DNA of 6,420 bases from Bacillota bacterium (lineage in GTDB: Bacteria; Bacillota; Clostridia; Lachnospirales; Lachnospiraceae). The notes below the pieces were generated by a model. That model was not told the DNA's origin. It searched no databases and saw nothing but the letters and a program-made list of their open reading frames with translations. Positions 1-5,892 of the stretch are shown one piece after another (position 1 is the stretch's first letter; every line of letters starts with the position of its first letter). Both the position numbers and the translations under genes were made by a program. The DNA lies in assembly GCA_023428655.1 (NCBI GenBank), contig JAEYXC010000076.1, forward strand, positions 1 through 6,420. Reading direction: 5' to 3'.

Positions 1-236
1 CACTGACTTCGGAAGAAGGGATTGTCAAACTGGTCCTTCACATGTCCCCAGCGTTTTGTCCCATACAGAAGTAATTCCGGACAAGGCAGCTGTATCATCT
101 GGATATCATTTTGTAATACATATTCCATTAGATTTTTCCTGTGTCCGGCCTCTTCTCTTTGCTCCGCCTCATTATAACTGATCACCTTGGAGGCAGTGTT
201 AAGGATACAATGTGAAACTACTAAAATCCGATGCAT
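1..236 (-). CDS. TudS-related putative desulfidase (CD3072-like), 3' end cut by window edge
   Basis: Only the first 78 codons are present; the C-terminal half lies beyond the left edge. The start is ATG at 236, chosen because an AAGGAG ribosome site (242-247) sits 5 bases upstream and because the protein opens directly with the family signature. Seen: a hydrophobic strand followed by SHCILN (Cys10), then QLPCPE (Cys52), then LYG..RWGHV and QFD.PFFR. Known: TudS/DUF523 proteins bind a [4Fe-4S] cluster through three cysteines and remove sulfur from thiouracil; the CD3072 branch is a relative whose substrate is not established. Two of the expected cysteines are visible here; the third would be in the missing part. 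The gene follows the nucleotidyltransferase/ModE-like gene by 89 bp on the same strand with no clear terminator between them, so co-transcription is likely. Family assignment is from recognised motifs; actual substrate is unknown. Confidence 0.8.
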   Translation of the reverse strand, partial: MHRILVVSHCILNTASKVISYNEAEQREEAGHRKNLMEYVLQNDIQMIQLPCPELLLYGTKRWGHVKDQFDNPFFRSQ

Positions 237-325
237 ACAAGCTCCTTCCCGTGCTAATCCTATCTCTTTCTTCCATTTTATGATGATATGGGAAAGCTTT
301 CAAATTGTTTCACAAAACAACTCGC

Positions 326-1267
326 TTATTCACCGGAATCCAAAAAAATCTTACGAAATTCTTCTCTTGTATACTCTTTTACACGCTGTTCCAGCAATTC
401 ATAGTTTTGCAAAAGACGAGCCCCCTGAGGAGTCAGCTGCGTCTTTCCACCCTTACTTCCACCTTGCTTTCTTGTGATTACCTTATAATGAACCGCTTCC
501 TCCAGGGTATTTAACATATGCCATGCCTTACTATAGGATAGTGCCATCGCTTTACAGGCTCCCTTTACGGAATTCGTCTCTTGAATTAATGTTAGTAAAA
601 GCTTTGTCTTGGCATCAAAGAACAGATTCTCCTGCTCCAGGCTCAGCCGTAGGAAAGGATGGAAAATATCACTGTTATGCTTACGAATTAAATCCGATTT
701 ATATTCCAGCTGATCCGTATCCTCAAGGATCCCCACATCCTCCACCTCAAGGATTCGCCTCTTGATTTGATATTCCTCCAAGGCCCCAGGCAAGCCGCCA
801 TCCCCCTGATAATTCAGTAGCAGGGGGATAATATCCGCCGCTATCAAGGTAGGATGTCCAATCTTATGTTGGTAGGACGGGGATACTGCCTTCTCCCTTG
901 CGACAATCATTTTTCGTAAGGTATCCGGACTAAATAACGGAATATCGATGGGTGTAAACATTACCCTATCGCATTTATCCTGAAGATATTCCATCCCCAG
1001 CTTCGCAAGCTGGAATAATTGACACTGCTCATAATTGTCCTTATGTAAGAAGATAACACCATAATCACTTAGCTCCCGCTCGATCATATCCGAATCAAAG
1101 CCGGTAATTACGACAATCGGATCGATTCCTGCTACCTGAAAGGTCAGAACAATCCGCTTAATTGCAGATATTGCTCCGATCTGCAATAACGAATGGGTCT
1201 GCTCATTTCGAATTAATTTTTTTGCAGCAGATATCACTCCTGCGACTTTATATAAATGCTCCGGCAT
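326..1267 (-). CDS. MobA/MocA-like NTP transferase domain fused to a ModE-type winged HTH
   Basis: This is a 313-residue two-domain protein. Residues about 8-195 look like a MobA/MocA nucleotidyltransferase: the opening strand VAGVISAA, the helix SAIKRIV (34-40), the strand PIVVITG (50-56) and the TPIDIPL segment (105-111), where Asp108 matches the conserved metal-binding Asp. Residues about 205-300 match the N-terminal DNA-binding domain of ModE: helix LLLTLIQETNSVKGACKAM, the hallmark SYSKAW (244-249), the wing RKQGGSKGGKTQLTP (266-280), then a C-terminal helix. The molybdate-binding TOBE domains of classical ModE are absent. The glycine-rich nucleotide loop normally reading AAGxSxRMG is altered to AAKKLIRNE, and the usual Lys before PLL is His25, so catalysis is uncertain. 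Inference: a cytosolic regulator that may sense a nucleotide or molybdopterin-type ligand through the transferase fold. ATG at 1267 has a TAAGGGG ribosome site about 7 bases upstream. It lies first in the unit with the TudS-like gene. Confidence 0.85.
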   Translation of the reverse strand: MPEHLYKVAGVISAAKKLIRNEQTHSLLQIGAISAIKRIVLTFQVAGIDPIVVITGFDSDMIERELSDYGVIFLHKDNYEQCQLFQLAKLGMEYLQDKCDRVMFTPIDIPLFSPDTLRKMIVAREKAVSPSYQHKIGHPTLIAADIIPLLLNYQGDGGLPGALEEYQIKRRILEVEDVGILEDTDQLEYKSDLIRKHNSDIFHPFLRLSLEQENLFFDAKTKLLLTLIQETNSVKGACKAMALSYSKAWHMLNTLEEAVHYKVITRKQGGSKGGKTQLTPQGARLLQNYELLEQRVKEYTREEFRKIFLDSGE

Positions 1268-1305
1268 CCTTCTTCCCCTTAGGTCATTGATTATCCACTT
1301 GAAAT

Positions 1306-1343
1306 ACTGTTATCATCATCTTACCTAATTATAAAATAACAGT
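1306..1343. promoter_or_regulatory. Inverted repeat bracketing the promoter, possible ModE-like operator
   Basis: ACTGTTAT (1306-1313) and its exact reverse complement ATAACAGT (1336-1343) flank the -10 box; the right arm overlaps the -35 box and the left arm falls at the expected transcription start. Arm centres are 30 bp apart, close to three helical turns. Known: E. coli ModE binds operators with CGTTAT and ATAACG half-sites in the same inward orientation, though more closely spaced. Because the downstream gene encodes a ModE-type DNA-binding domain, autoregulation is a reasonable inference. An 8-bp repeat in AT-rich DNA could still be chance. Confidence 0.4.
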
Positions 1344-1346
1344 CAA
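1318..1346 (-). promoter_or_regulatory. Sigma-A type promoter of the fusion/TudS-like unit
   Basis: Read on the minus strand, a -35 box TTGACT (1341-1346, five of six consensus bases) is separated by exactly 17 bases from a -10 box TAAGAT (1318-1323, four of six). Transcription would start near 1311, leaving a leader of about 43 bases before ATG 1267. No experiment supports it; the call rests on box quality, spacing and position. Confidence 0.6.
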
Positions 1347-1490
1347 CCATAGAACGTTACAAGTTTGAACTTAAGCCACATTACCGGAATATGAGTATAT
1401 AAAAAGGATTACTTCCTAATAGAATTTACTGCTTTAAGGTAGGATAAAATGCTACGTTTCAATATACAAGCAAAATCATTCAAATTATGG

Positions 1491-1519
1491 TGGATGGGGT
1501 TTGCCAATTATTGTATAAT
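1491..1519 (+). promoter_or_regulatory. Possible promoter of the membrane-protein gene
   Basis: A perfect -10 box TATAAT (1514-1519), directly preceded by TG, lies 75 bases before the ATG at 1595. The base stretch 17 bp upstream (TGGATG, 1491-1496) matches only three of six -35 positions. The remainder of the 1268-1594 intergenic stretch, apart from the minus-strand promoter and inverted repeat, is AT-rich and shows no gene, terminator or structured RNA that I can recognise. Confidence 0.4.
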
Positions 1520-1594
1520 AAAATAGTGGGCACTCATATTTTATTCTTAATTCTTATATTAAAATCTAAAAGGCAGGAAGGATAATCGTATCAA

Positions 1595-2158
1595 ATGAAA
1601 ATAGAAGCGAAGGATTGTATAAGAACCATTGCTATAAACAAGGATAGGAGAAAACTGCTTTTCGGAATTTTACTTATGTCCGCTCTAATTCTTTTCCTTG
1701 CTTCCTATGCCCAGCCAATAATATATCTAACCGCTCAAGTTAAACCTGTGACCGATAAGGATTATAAGCTGTTTCTAGAAAACTCACAACATGGATATGG
1801 TGGTAATGCTCCCCTTGAAAAAAGAACTCGTGAAAACTGTAGGTTGCTAACCGTGGAATTGCAGATCAAAAAGCCTTTCCTTCTGGCAAGAAATGTCAAA
1901 ATCGATAAAGATAATCTTAACCGATATTTAGAGGAGAAACAATATTTTGATAAATCCTCCGATAAAATTCACGCCTTAGGGAGCTACCATCTTTCCGATA
2001 CCAATTATCATTCCATTGATGGCATCGATCTATTTTTCGATGGAATGAATGATGAAACGGTTTATCGTTTCTTTGGTGACTATAAAATTGAGCTATCATG
2101 GATAGACCTTTTCAATAAAGAGCATAAGGAAGTTTATTATCTAAAAGACTATTATTAA
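1595..2158 (+). CDS. Hypothetical single-pass membrane protein with extracytoplasmic domain
   Basis: I do not recognise this 187-residue protein. Residues 1-20 are cytoplasmic in character and end in the positive stretch KDRRK. Residues about 21-47 form one long hydrophobic segment (LLFGILLMSALILFLASYA and onward), so the predicted topology is N-terminus in, C-terminus out. There is no lipobox and no good signal-peptidase site, so it is probably a membrane anchor. Residues about 50-187 are polar and rich in Asp, Lys and Tyr, with alternating strands such as RLLTVELQI and YKIELSWIDLF that suggest a beta-rich domain. The final 30 residues are strongly aromatic (VYRFFGDYK, VYYLKDYY). The ATG has a GGAAGG ribosome site about 13 bases upstream, longer than usual, but an in-frame stop just upstream excludes an earlier start. 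It is the only plus-strand gene, transcribed away from the fusion gene and towards the tocopherol-cyclase-like gene. No function can be assigned. Confidence 0.75.
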   Translation: MKIEAKDCIRTIAINKDRRKLLFGILLMSALILFLASYAQPIIYLTAQVKPVTDKDYKLFLENSQHGYGGNAPLEKRTRENCRLLTVELQIKKPFLLARNVKIDKDNLNRYLEEKQYFDKSSDKIHALGSYHLSDTNYHSIDGIDLFFDGMNDETVYRFFGDYKIELSWIDLFNKEHKEVYYLKDYY

Positions 2159-2191
2159 TCTTATTCCTCGAAATTTGCTATCAGGGAGGGA

Positions 2192-2229
2192 AAGGGCTGT
2201 CACTATAACCCACGCTCAAAGCAGCCCTT
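2192..2229. repeat. Inverted repeat between convergent genes, weak terminator candidate
   Basis: AAGGGCTG (2192-2199) and CAGCCCTT (2222-2229) form a perfect 8-bp GC-containing stem with a 22-base loop that includes the stop codon of the minus-strand gene ending at 2203. Its place between two convergent genes fits a shared terminator. Neither side is followed by a convincing run of T in the transcript (TTTCCCTCC on the minus side, ACCAAC on the plus side), so intrinsic termination is doubtful. Confidence 0.3.
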
Positions 2230-3072
2230 ACCAACAAAATCAAAGACCACTCGATTATCAATCAGAAAGCGATATTCTATCCTACTGTTAATACTCTCAT
2301 ACACCTTGCGAACCATACCGCCCTTTACCGGAGCCAGCAGAGCCCTCTCCAACCGATCAATTAGCTTTACCTGCAGCTCATATTTGCCCTGCTGTATCCA
2401 TATTTCATTGGGACTTATTCTCTTGATCTTCACGCCCAGGTAGGTAGCAAGGCGATATTCCTTCCCTTTATAATAGATGATCCCGATACATCCGGTAAAT
2501 CCAATTGGACCAAGGCGGAGATCAGCCACAGACAGCATCAACGAATTATAATCTACCTCCTTCCAACAGCACTGAGTCCACAGATAATCATCCGGAAAGC
2601 TATATCCCTGATCTCCCTCCATATAACCAAGCCCTTTTTTGAAGGCAATCCGTTTTCCATTTATTATTAGTTCACCCTCCATAGCATGTACGAGACTATA
2701 GATGTTATGCTGGCACGGCATCCCTGGTAGATATCGAAAAGGCCCCATCATATCGTGCTTTGGTGGGGTTAGGGCATTATACTTCAGCTTACCGGTTACA
2801 CTTAGCTTCTCCGTCAGTATATTTACGCGAAGTCCCTTGGAGGTGAATAGGTTTTCACCAATTTGAATAGCAAGCTTATTCCTAGCGGCCTTAAATTCTT
2901 CAAAGGGATAGAAGATTTGATGAGCCTCCTTTGGAGTAATCACCTGAATGGAGGCTAAGGGCATTCCATGTTCATTGATATGATAGGCGGGAATGAATGA
3001 TATTACATCCATTGAGCTTTGATTCTTAAAATACCAACCTTGAAAATATCCGTTTTTCTTACAACTGTACAT
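2203..3072 (-). CDS. Tocopherol cyclase family protein (VTE1-like fold)
   Basis: This 289-residue protein has no signal peptide or membrane segment. It opens with GYFQGWYFK (8-16), the characteristic N-terminal motif of the tocopherol cyclase family (Pfam Tocopherol_cycl), and continues with features expected of this lipocalin-like double beta-barrel: KYNALTPPKHDMMGPFRYLPGMPCQHNIYSLVHAMEG in the middle (written in part here; residues about 97-133), a GYMEGDQGYSFPDDYLWTQC stretch (about 149-168), and a C-terminal strand series. Known: in plants and cyanobacteria the enzyme closes the chromanol ring of tocopherol. Bacterial relatives in Firmicutes keep the fold, but no tocopherol pathway is expected there, so the ligand is unknown; a lipid- or quinone-like molecule is only a guess. 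ATG 3072 has a GGAGGA ribosome site about 8 bases upstream. I find no convincing promoter upstream. It is monocistronic in appearance, isolated from the MFS gene by a terminator. Confidence 0.8.
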   Translation of the reverse strand: MYSCKKNGYFQGWYFKNQSSMDVISFIPAYHINEHGMPLASIQVITPKEAHQIFYPFEEFKAARNKLAIQIGENLFTSKGLRVNILTEKLSVTGKLKYNALTPPKHDMMGPFRYLPGMPCQHNIYSLVHAMEGELIINGKRIAFKKGLGYMEGDQGYSFPDDYLWTQCCWKEVDYNSLMLSVADLRLGPIGFTGCIGIIYYKGKEYRLATYLGVKIKRISPNEIWIQQGKYELQVKLIDRLERALLAPVKGGMVRKVYESINSRIEYRFLIDNRVVFDFVGKGCFERGL

Positions 3073-3166
3073 AACTAAAATCCTCCATATACCGATAATT
3101 TCGTGATGATTAAAGCTTATATTAATGGTATAGGATTAACAGAATAATATAAAATATGTAATAAAC

Positions 3167-3213
3167 AAAAGCCCCTATAATGGGATATTATCGTCCCACC
3201 AAGTGGCTTTTTT
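3167..3213 (-). terminator. Structured intrinsic terminator of the greA-like/MFS operon
   Basis: AAAAGCC (3167-3173) pairs with GGCTTTT (3205-3211), enclosing a second perfect hairpin TGGGA/TCCCA (3181-3185 with 3194-3198, 8-base loop). Read on the minus strand, the structure lies about 55 bases after the MFS stop codon and is followed by TTTTGTTTATT. Read on the plus strand it ends in six T residues (3208-3213), so it could work both ways, although no plus-strand gene enters it. Confidence 0.65.
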
Positions 3214-3267
3214 ATCAGCTATATTTAATTCTAAACTAACTTAATATTACTACCCAAAGAATATCCT

Positions 3268-4515
3268 TTAAGCCCCCTTCCTATATTTTCTAGCCAATTC
3301 TTGCTCCTTCTCCGGCTGTACCTTAATTGCTACATAGAGATTCCCCAAGGAAAAAGCTGCTGCCAGAAAGAATACCCACTGGCTTCCCCAAGTAGCCCAG
3401 ACCACTCCGCCAGCAAGAGCTGCAGTAATGGAGACCAGATGATCTAAGCTAATTCCCGTCGATAATGTTGCGGTTACTTCCTCCGGATCAAGGGCAATGG
3501 ATTTGAGATAAATGGAATTCACCATACCTATCTGCATCGATAGACGATCTGAAATAAATAATAAGTAGATTAACCAAACGGACCAACCCTGGTCCGGTAA
3601 TACTCCTTCGACGACTCCCCATACCACAAAGCCATAGATTATGTATATAATAATAAAAGTCAGTGCATCGAGATACATCATTTTCTTAATACCAAAACGA
3701 TCCAACCAACGTCCGAGCTGACTTAGGAAAAAGATTGAGATAAAGGTTACAATAATCGTTAAAAGTGCCGTTGTGTCCGCCTTCTTCAGTAACAGATCCA
3801 CGATAACCCAGGTACCGTATACATACGCAATCTGCTTTTGAACTCCTTTTAATATGGTGAGAAGGTAATAATACTTATACTGTTTCCGTAACACCAGCTT
3901 CGTTTTTCGTGGTGCAACCCTCTTCGGTTTTATCTTCCCTACCATTAGAAAAGCCATGATAATTGCAATGGAAAACGCCAAGGCTGACAGGAGGAAAACC
4001 CATTTTATTTTCGTTTCAAAGGAGAATATCCCCATGCGAAAGCCGAAGAAAACGAGTAAAGCAGCAATTAAGCTAAAAACCGCCTTAACACTGGAGAACT
4101 GCCCCATACGCTTTCCGATCTGACCCGGTTCGGATAAGGACATTCCGATGGAGTCCGATAACGGCATAAATAGATGCATTCCCATGGAGTTAATAAAAAG
4201 AAATACCAGCATAATACCAAAGGAAGGTGTAAAAAGACCGAGCAGAGTCACTCCGATTGCTGCGAGAATCTGCGCAATGAGAGCCATTCTGATATCACCC
4301 AGAAAACCGATTAATCCAATCACAAATGCACATAACAACCCCGGAAGCTCTCTCGGGAATTCAATAAAACCACGTTGGAAGGCGGTAACCCGGTATACCT
4401 CCTTAAAATAATTTGAGTATACGGCATCACTCAGTCCGTTACCCAACGCCACTGCGGAAATTAAGATGATGAACATCAATAATTCCGGGTGAAGCCCTGT
4501 CAATTTCTTTTTCAT
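3268..4515 (-). CDS. Major facilitator superfamily (MFS) transporter
   Basis: A 415-residue integral membrane protein with about twelve hydrophobic helices in two six-helix halves, joined by a basic cytoplasmic loop (KIKPKRVAPRKTK region, about residues 194-212). Motif-A-like loops are visible in both halves: LGDIRM after helix 2 (about 72-77) and GRWLDRFGIKK in the second half. The region RGFIEFPRELPG (48-59) is typical of a Firmicutes MFS group without known substrate, so transport direction and substrate cannot be given. Start choice: the reading frame is open to a TTG at 4536, but the ribosome site AAGGAG (4522-4527) lies inside that extension and 6 bases before ATG 4515, so ATG 4515 is the real start. 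It follows the GreA-like gene by 58 bp on the same strand with no terminator between, so they probably form an operon that ends at the 3167-3213 hairpin. Confidence 0.88.
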   Translation of the reverse strand: MKKKLTGLHPELLMFIILISAVALGNGLSDAVYSNYFKEVYRVTAFQRGFIEFPRELPGLLCAFVIGLIGFLGDIRMALIAQILAAIGVTLLGLFTPSFGIMLVFLFINSMGMHLFMPLSDSIGMSLSEPGQIGKRMGQFSSVKAVFSLIAALLVFFGFRMGIFSFETKIKWVFLLSALAFSIAIIMAFLMVGKIKPKRVAPRKTKLVLRKQYKYYYLLTILKGVQKQIAYVYGTWVIVDLLLKKADTTALLTIIVTFISIFFLSQLGRWLDRFGIKKMMYLDALTFIIIYIIYGFVVWGVVEGVLPDQGWSVWLIYLLFISDRLSMQIGMVNSIYLKSIALDPEEVTATLSTGISLDHLVSITAALAGGVVWATWGSQWVFFLAAAFSLGNLYVAIKVQPEKEQELARKYRKGA

Positions 4516-4573
4516 TGGTAGCTCCTTCTCAAGCAAATATTCTATTTTCCTAATACATCAGATTAATTTATCA

Positions 4574-5077
4574 TCAATACTTTCTCATCTCATCGGCACC
4601 GTCATCCTCCAATTTCTCAATTTTCCGAATGATGACATCATAGGAATAACTATCATTTACCCTAACTGTAACCCTATCATTTACCTTATGGTGCAGCATT
4701 GCCTTTCCAAGGGGTGAATCAATACTAATCCTCCCTTTGGTTGCATTTGCTCTAACCGTTGTCACAATCTTAAGTGTTTCCTCCTCGCTATCCTCGGGAA
4801 GAAAGAAGGTCACCAGGTCATTCAGACCTACCTCGTCCTCCTTAGATTCCTCGGAAATAATCCTCGCCGTCTTTATCATACGCTCCAGATAGCGAATCCG
4901 GCTTTCATTCTGATTCTTAAATTGCTTCGCTACCTTATACTCAAAATTCTCACTCAGGTCACCGTGTGCTCTCGCCTCCTGCACATCCTTGATCGCTTCC
5001 TTTCTGACGACGAGCTTACGGTGCTCTATCTCTTCCTGCATACGTAACACATCTTTTTTCGTTATCTTGTCATACAT
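4574..5077 (-). CDS. GreA/GreB-family transcription elongation (transcript cleavage) factor
   Basis: A 167-residue cytosolic protein close to the usual GreA length of about 158. Residues 1-75 form the N-terminal antiparallel coiled coil that enters the RNA polymerase secondary channel; its tip carries the signature EARAHGDLSENFEYKVAK (34-51), with the catalytic acidic residues Asp40 and Glu43 both kept. Residues about 82-163 form the FKBP-like C-terminal domain, with SPLGKAMLHHKVNDRVTV as the recognisable stretch. Known: Gre factors rescue backtracked polymerase by stimulating RNA cleavage. It reads as an intact factor, but its pairing with an MFS transporter, rather than with lysS or dus, suggests an additional paralogue rather than the housekeeping copy; this is inference. 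ATG 5077 has a GGAGA ribosome site about 8 bases upstream. The acidic, charged C-terminal tail (EKLEDDGADEMRKY) is slightly longer than typical. Confidence 0.92.
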   Translation of the reverse strand: MYDKITKKDVLRMQEEIEHRKLVVRKEAIKDVQEARAHGDLSENFEYKVAKQFKNQNESRIRYLERMIKTARIISEESKEDEVGLNDLVTFFLPEDSEEETLKIVTTVRANATKGRISIDSPLGKAMLHHKVNDRVTVRVNDSYSYDVIIRKIEKLEDDGADEMRKY

Positions 5078-5126
5078 ATTGAAATCTCCGGTTATCGTTG
5101 TTGTTTGTTCTATGAAATAAAGCTAT

Positions 5127-5150
5127 TAATAATTATATCACTAATTATTA
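5127..5150. repeat. AT-only 9-bp inverted repeat inside the greA-like promoter
   Basis: TAATAATTA (5127-5135) and TAATTATTA (5142-5150) are perfect reverse complements separated by six bases. The left arm overlaps the -10 box and the right arm fills the -10/-35 spacer, the position of a repressor operator. The arms contain only A and T, so chance occurrence is quite possible in this background. Confidence 0.4.
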
Positions 5151-5159
5151 GGCTGTCAT
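5132..5159 (-). promoter_or_regulatory. Strong extended -10 promoter of the greA-like/MFS operon
   Basis: On the minus strand, ATGACA (5154-5159, five of six -35 bases) is followed after 16 bases by a perfect TATAAT (5132-5137) with a TG element one base upstream (TGATATAAT). The predicted leader is about 45-50 bases before ATG 5077. It is the best promoter match in the window. Confidence 0.65.
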
Positions 5160-5286
5160 CATAAAAAGCGCTACTTCCGAAAAGAAATTTATTTCCTGTG
5201 CTCTACTGATACTCCTCTATAAAGAAGGTAATTCTCTGCTGCAATCCAGTCAATTAAAGTAGCTTAAGAATAGGTTGTAAATTATC

Positions 5287-5634
5287 TTAGTTTCGATTAC
5301 ATATCTCTTTCTTAAGTAATGCTATTTGTTTCTTCAGATCTTCTATCTCTTCATTAATTTGATCACTATCTAAGTTGTTGTTTTGTGCATTGCTACTCTG
5401 TAGAGACTGTTCCTGGGCAGCAGCGGTTAGAAGAGCTTGACCAATATTCACAATAAAATTACCCAGTGCATTTTTCTGGTCCACATTTAAGCCATCTAGT
5501 AATAATAAACCAAATATTGATGATAATAATGCAAATTGATTTGGAGGTAATGAAAGTAAGCATGACTCAATCGGAGAGATATTATCACAGGCTTTGTTAT
5601 TCAGACTCTTATCGTCTTTTAAAGGATAGCTCAT
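5287..5634 (-). CDS. Small conserved-looking protein with C-terminal coiled coil, function unknown
   Basis: A 115-residue protein that resembles small Firmicutes proteins I cannot name. Residues 1-25 are polar with two cysteines (16, 25). Residues about 26-75 form a compact, hydrophobic helical segment (LPPNQFALLSSIFGLLLLDGLNVDQKNALGNFIVNIGQALLTAAAQ); its hydrophobic runs are interrupted by polar residues, so a soluble helical domain or membrane-associated helices are both possible. A Gln/Asn/Ser-rich linker (74-90) leads to a coiled coil (91-114) with Ile93, Ile97, Leu100, Ile104, Leu107, Ile111 in an unbroken 4-3 heptad pattern, suggesting oligomerisation. Start choice: the frame is open to GTG 5655 and ATG 5652, but those lack a ribosome site, while ATG 5634 has AAAGG about 10 bases upstream, lying inside the extension. 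It stands alone: 209 bp before the greA-like gene and 258 bp after the kinase-like gene. No convincing promoter was found. Confidence 0.7.
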   Translation of the reverse strand: MSYPLKDDKSLNNKACDNISPIESCLLSLPPNQFALLSSIFGLLLLDGLNVDQKNALGNFIVNIGQALLTAAAQEQSLQSSNAQNNNLDSDQINEEIEDLKKQIALLKKEICNRN

Positions 5635-5892
5635 ATTAGTTTTACCTTTCATCACAAAAAAATAGAATGATATACTTCATCTCATTAATAAGATATTAAC
5701 TTGACGGGAAAATGAAACATAATTTTATCTTTCTTGATGAATTTCTTTCACCAAACTATCCGCTGTTCTATGACGGCTTATATCATGATGTTGTTTTAGG
5801 CTCTGCTAGGTAATAATTTTTGTATATGGATATGATAATAGGGGGGCTGCAATTTTCCCTCAATTTAGGCTCCATTTTTAGAAATTGCGAAG

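Noticed and set aside
300..325. A TTGTTT/AAACAA hairpin after the fusion gene, considered as a terminator before the TudS-like gene.
   Set aside because: The stem is almost entirely A-T and is not followed by a clear T run, so it is unlikely to stop transcription.
187..765. Plus-strand open frames at 187-477, 305-514 and 523-765.
   Set aside because: They lie antisense to the fusion gene and the start of the TudS-like gene, which have clear family motifs and ribosome sites. They are shadows.
3073..3166. Possible promoter of the tocopherol-cyclase-like gene on the minus strand.
   Set aside because: The region is very AT-rich and gives several half-matches, but no -35/-10 pair with proper spacing is convincing enough to list.
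5160..5286. Short protein-like stretches on the minus strand between the small protein and the greA-like promoter.
   Set aside because: All are interrupted by stops within about 25 codons and lack start codons with ribosome sites. The weak GAAA/TTTC hairpin there has too little stem to call a terminator.
5712..5813. A 33-codon plus-strand frame from ATG 5712, and an overlapping minus-strand open stretch (5725-5805).
   Set aside because: The plus frame has no properly spaced ribosome site, and the minus stretch has no start codon near its beginning. Both are short, overlap each other and match nothing I know. A decayed gene remnant is possible but not supported.
5790..5875. A near-repeated TTTAGGCTC motif and a run of six G in the gap before the kinase-like gene.
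   Set aside because: Two 9-base copies about 70 bp apart and a short G run are weak evidence in a gap with no other structure. No quadruplex, attachment site or repeat array is formed.
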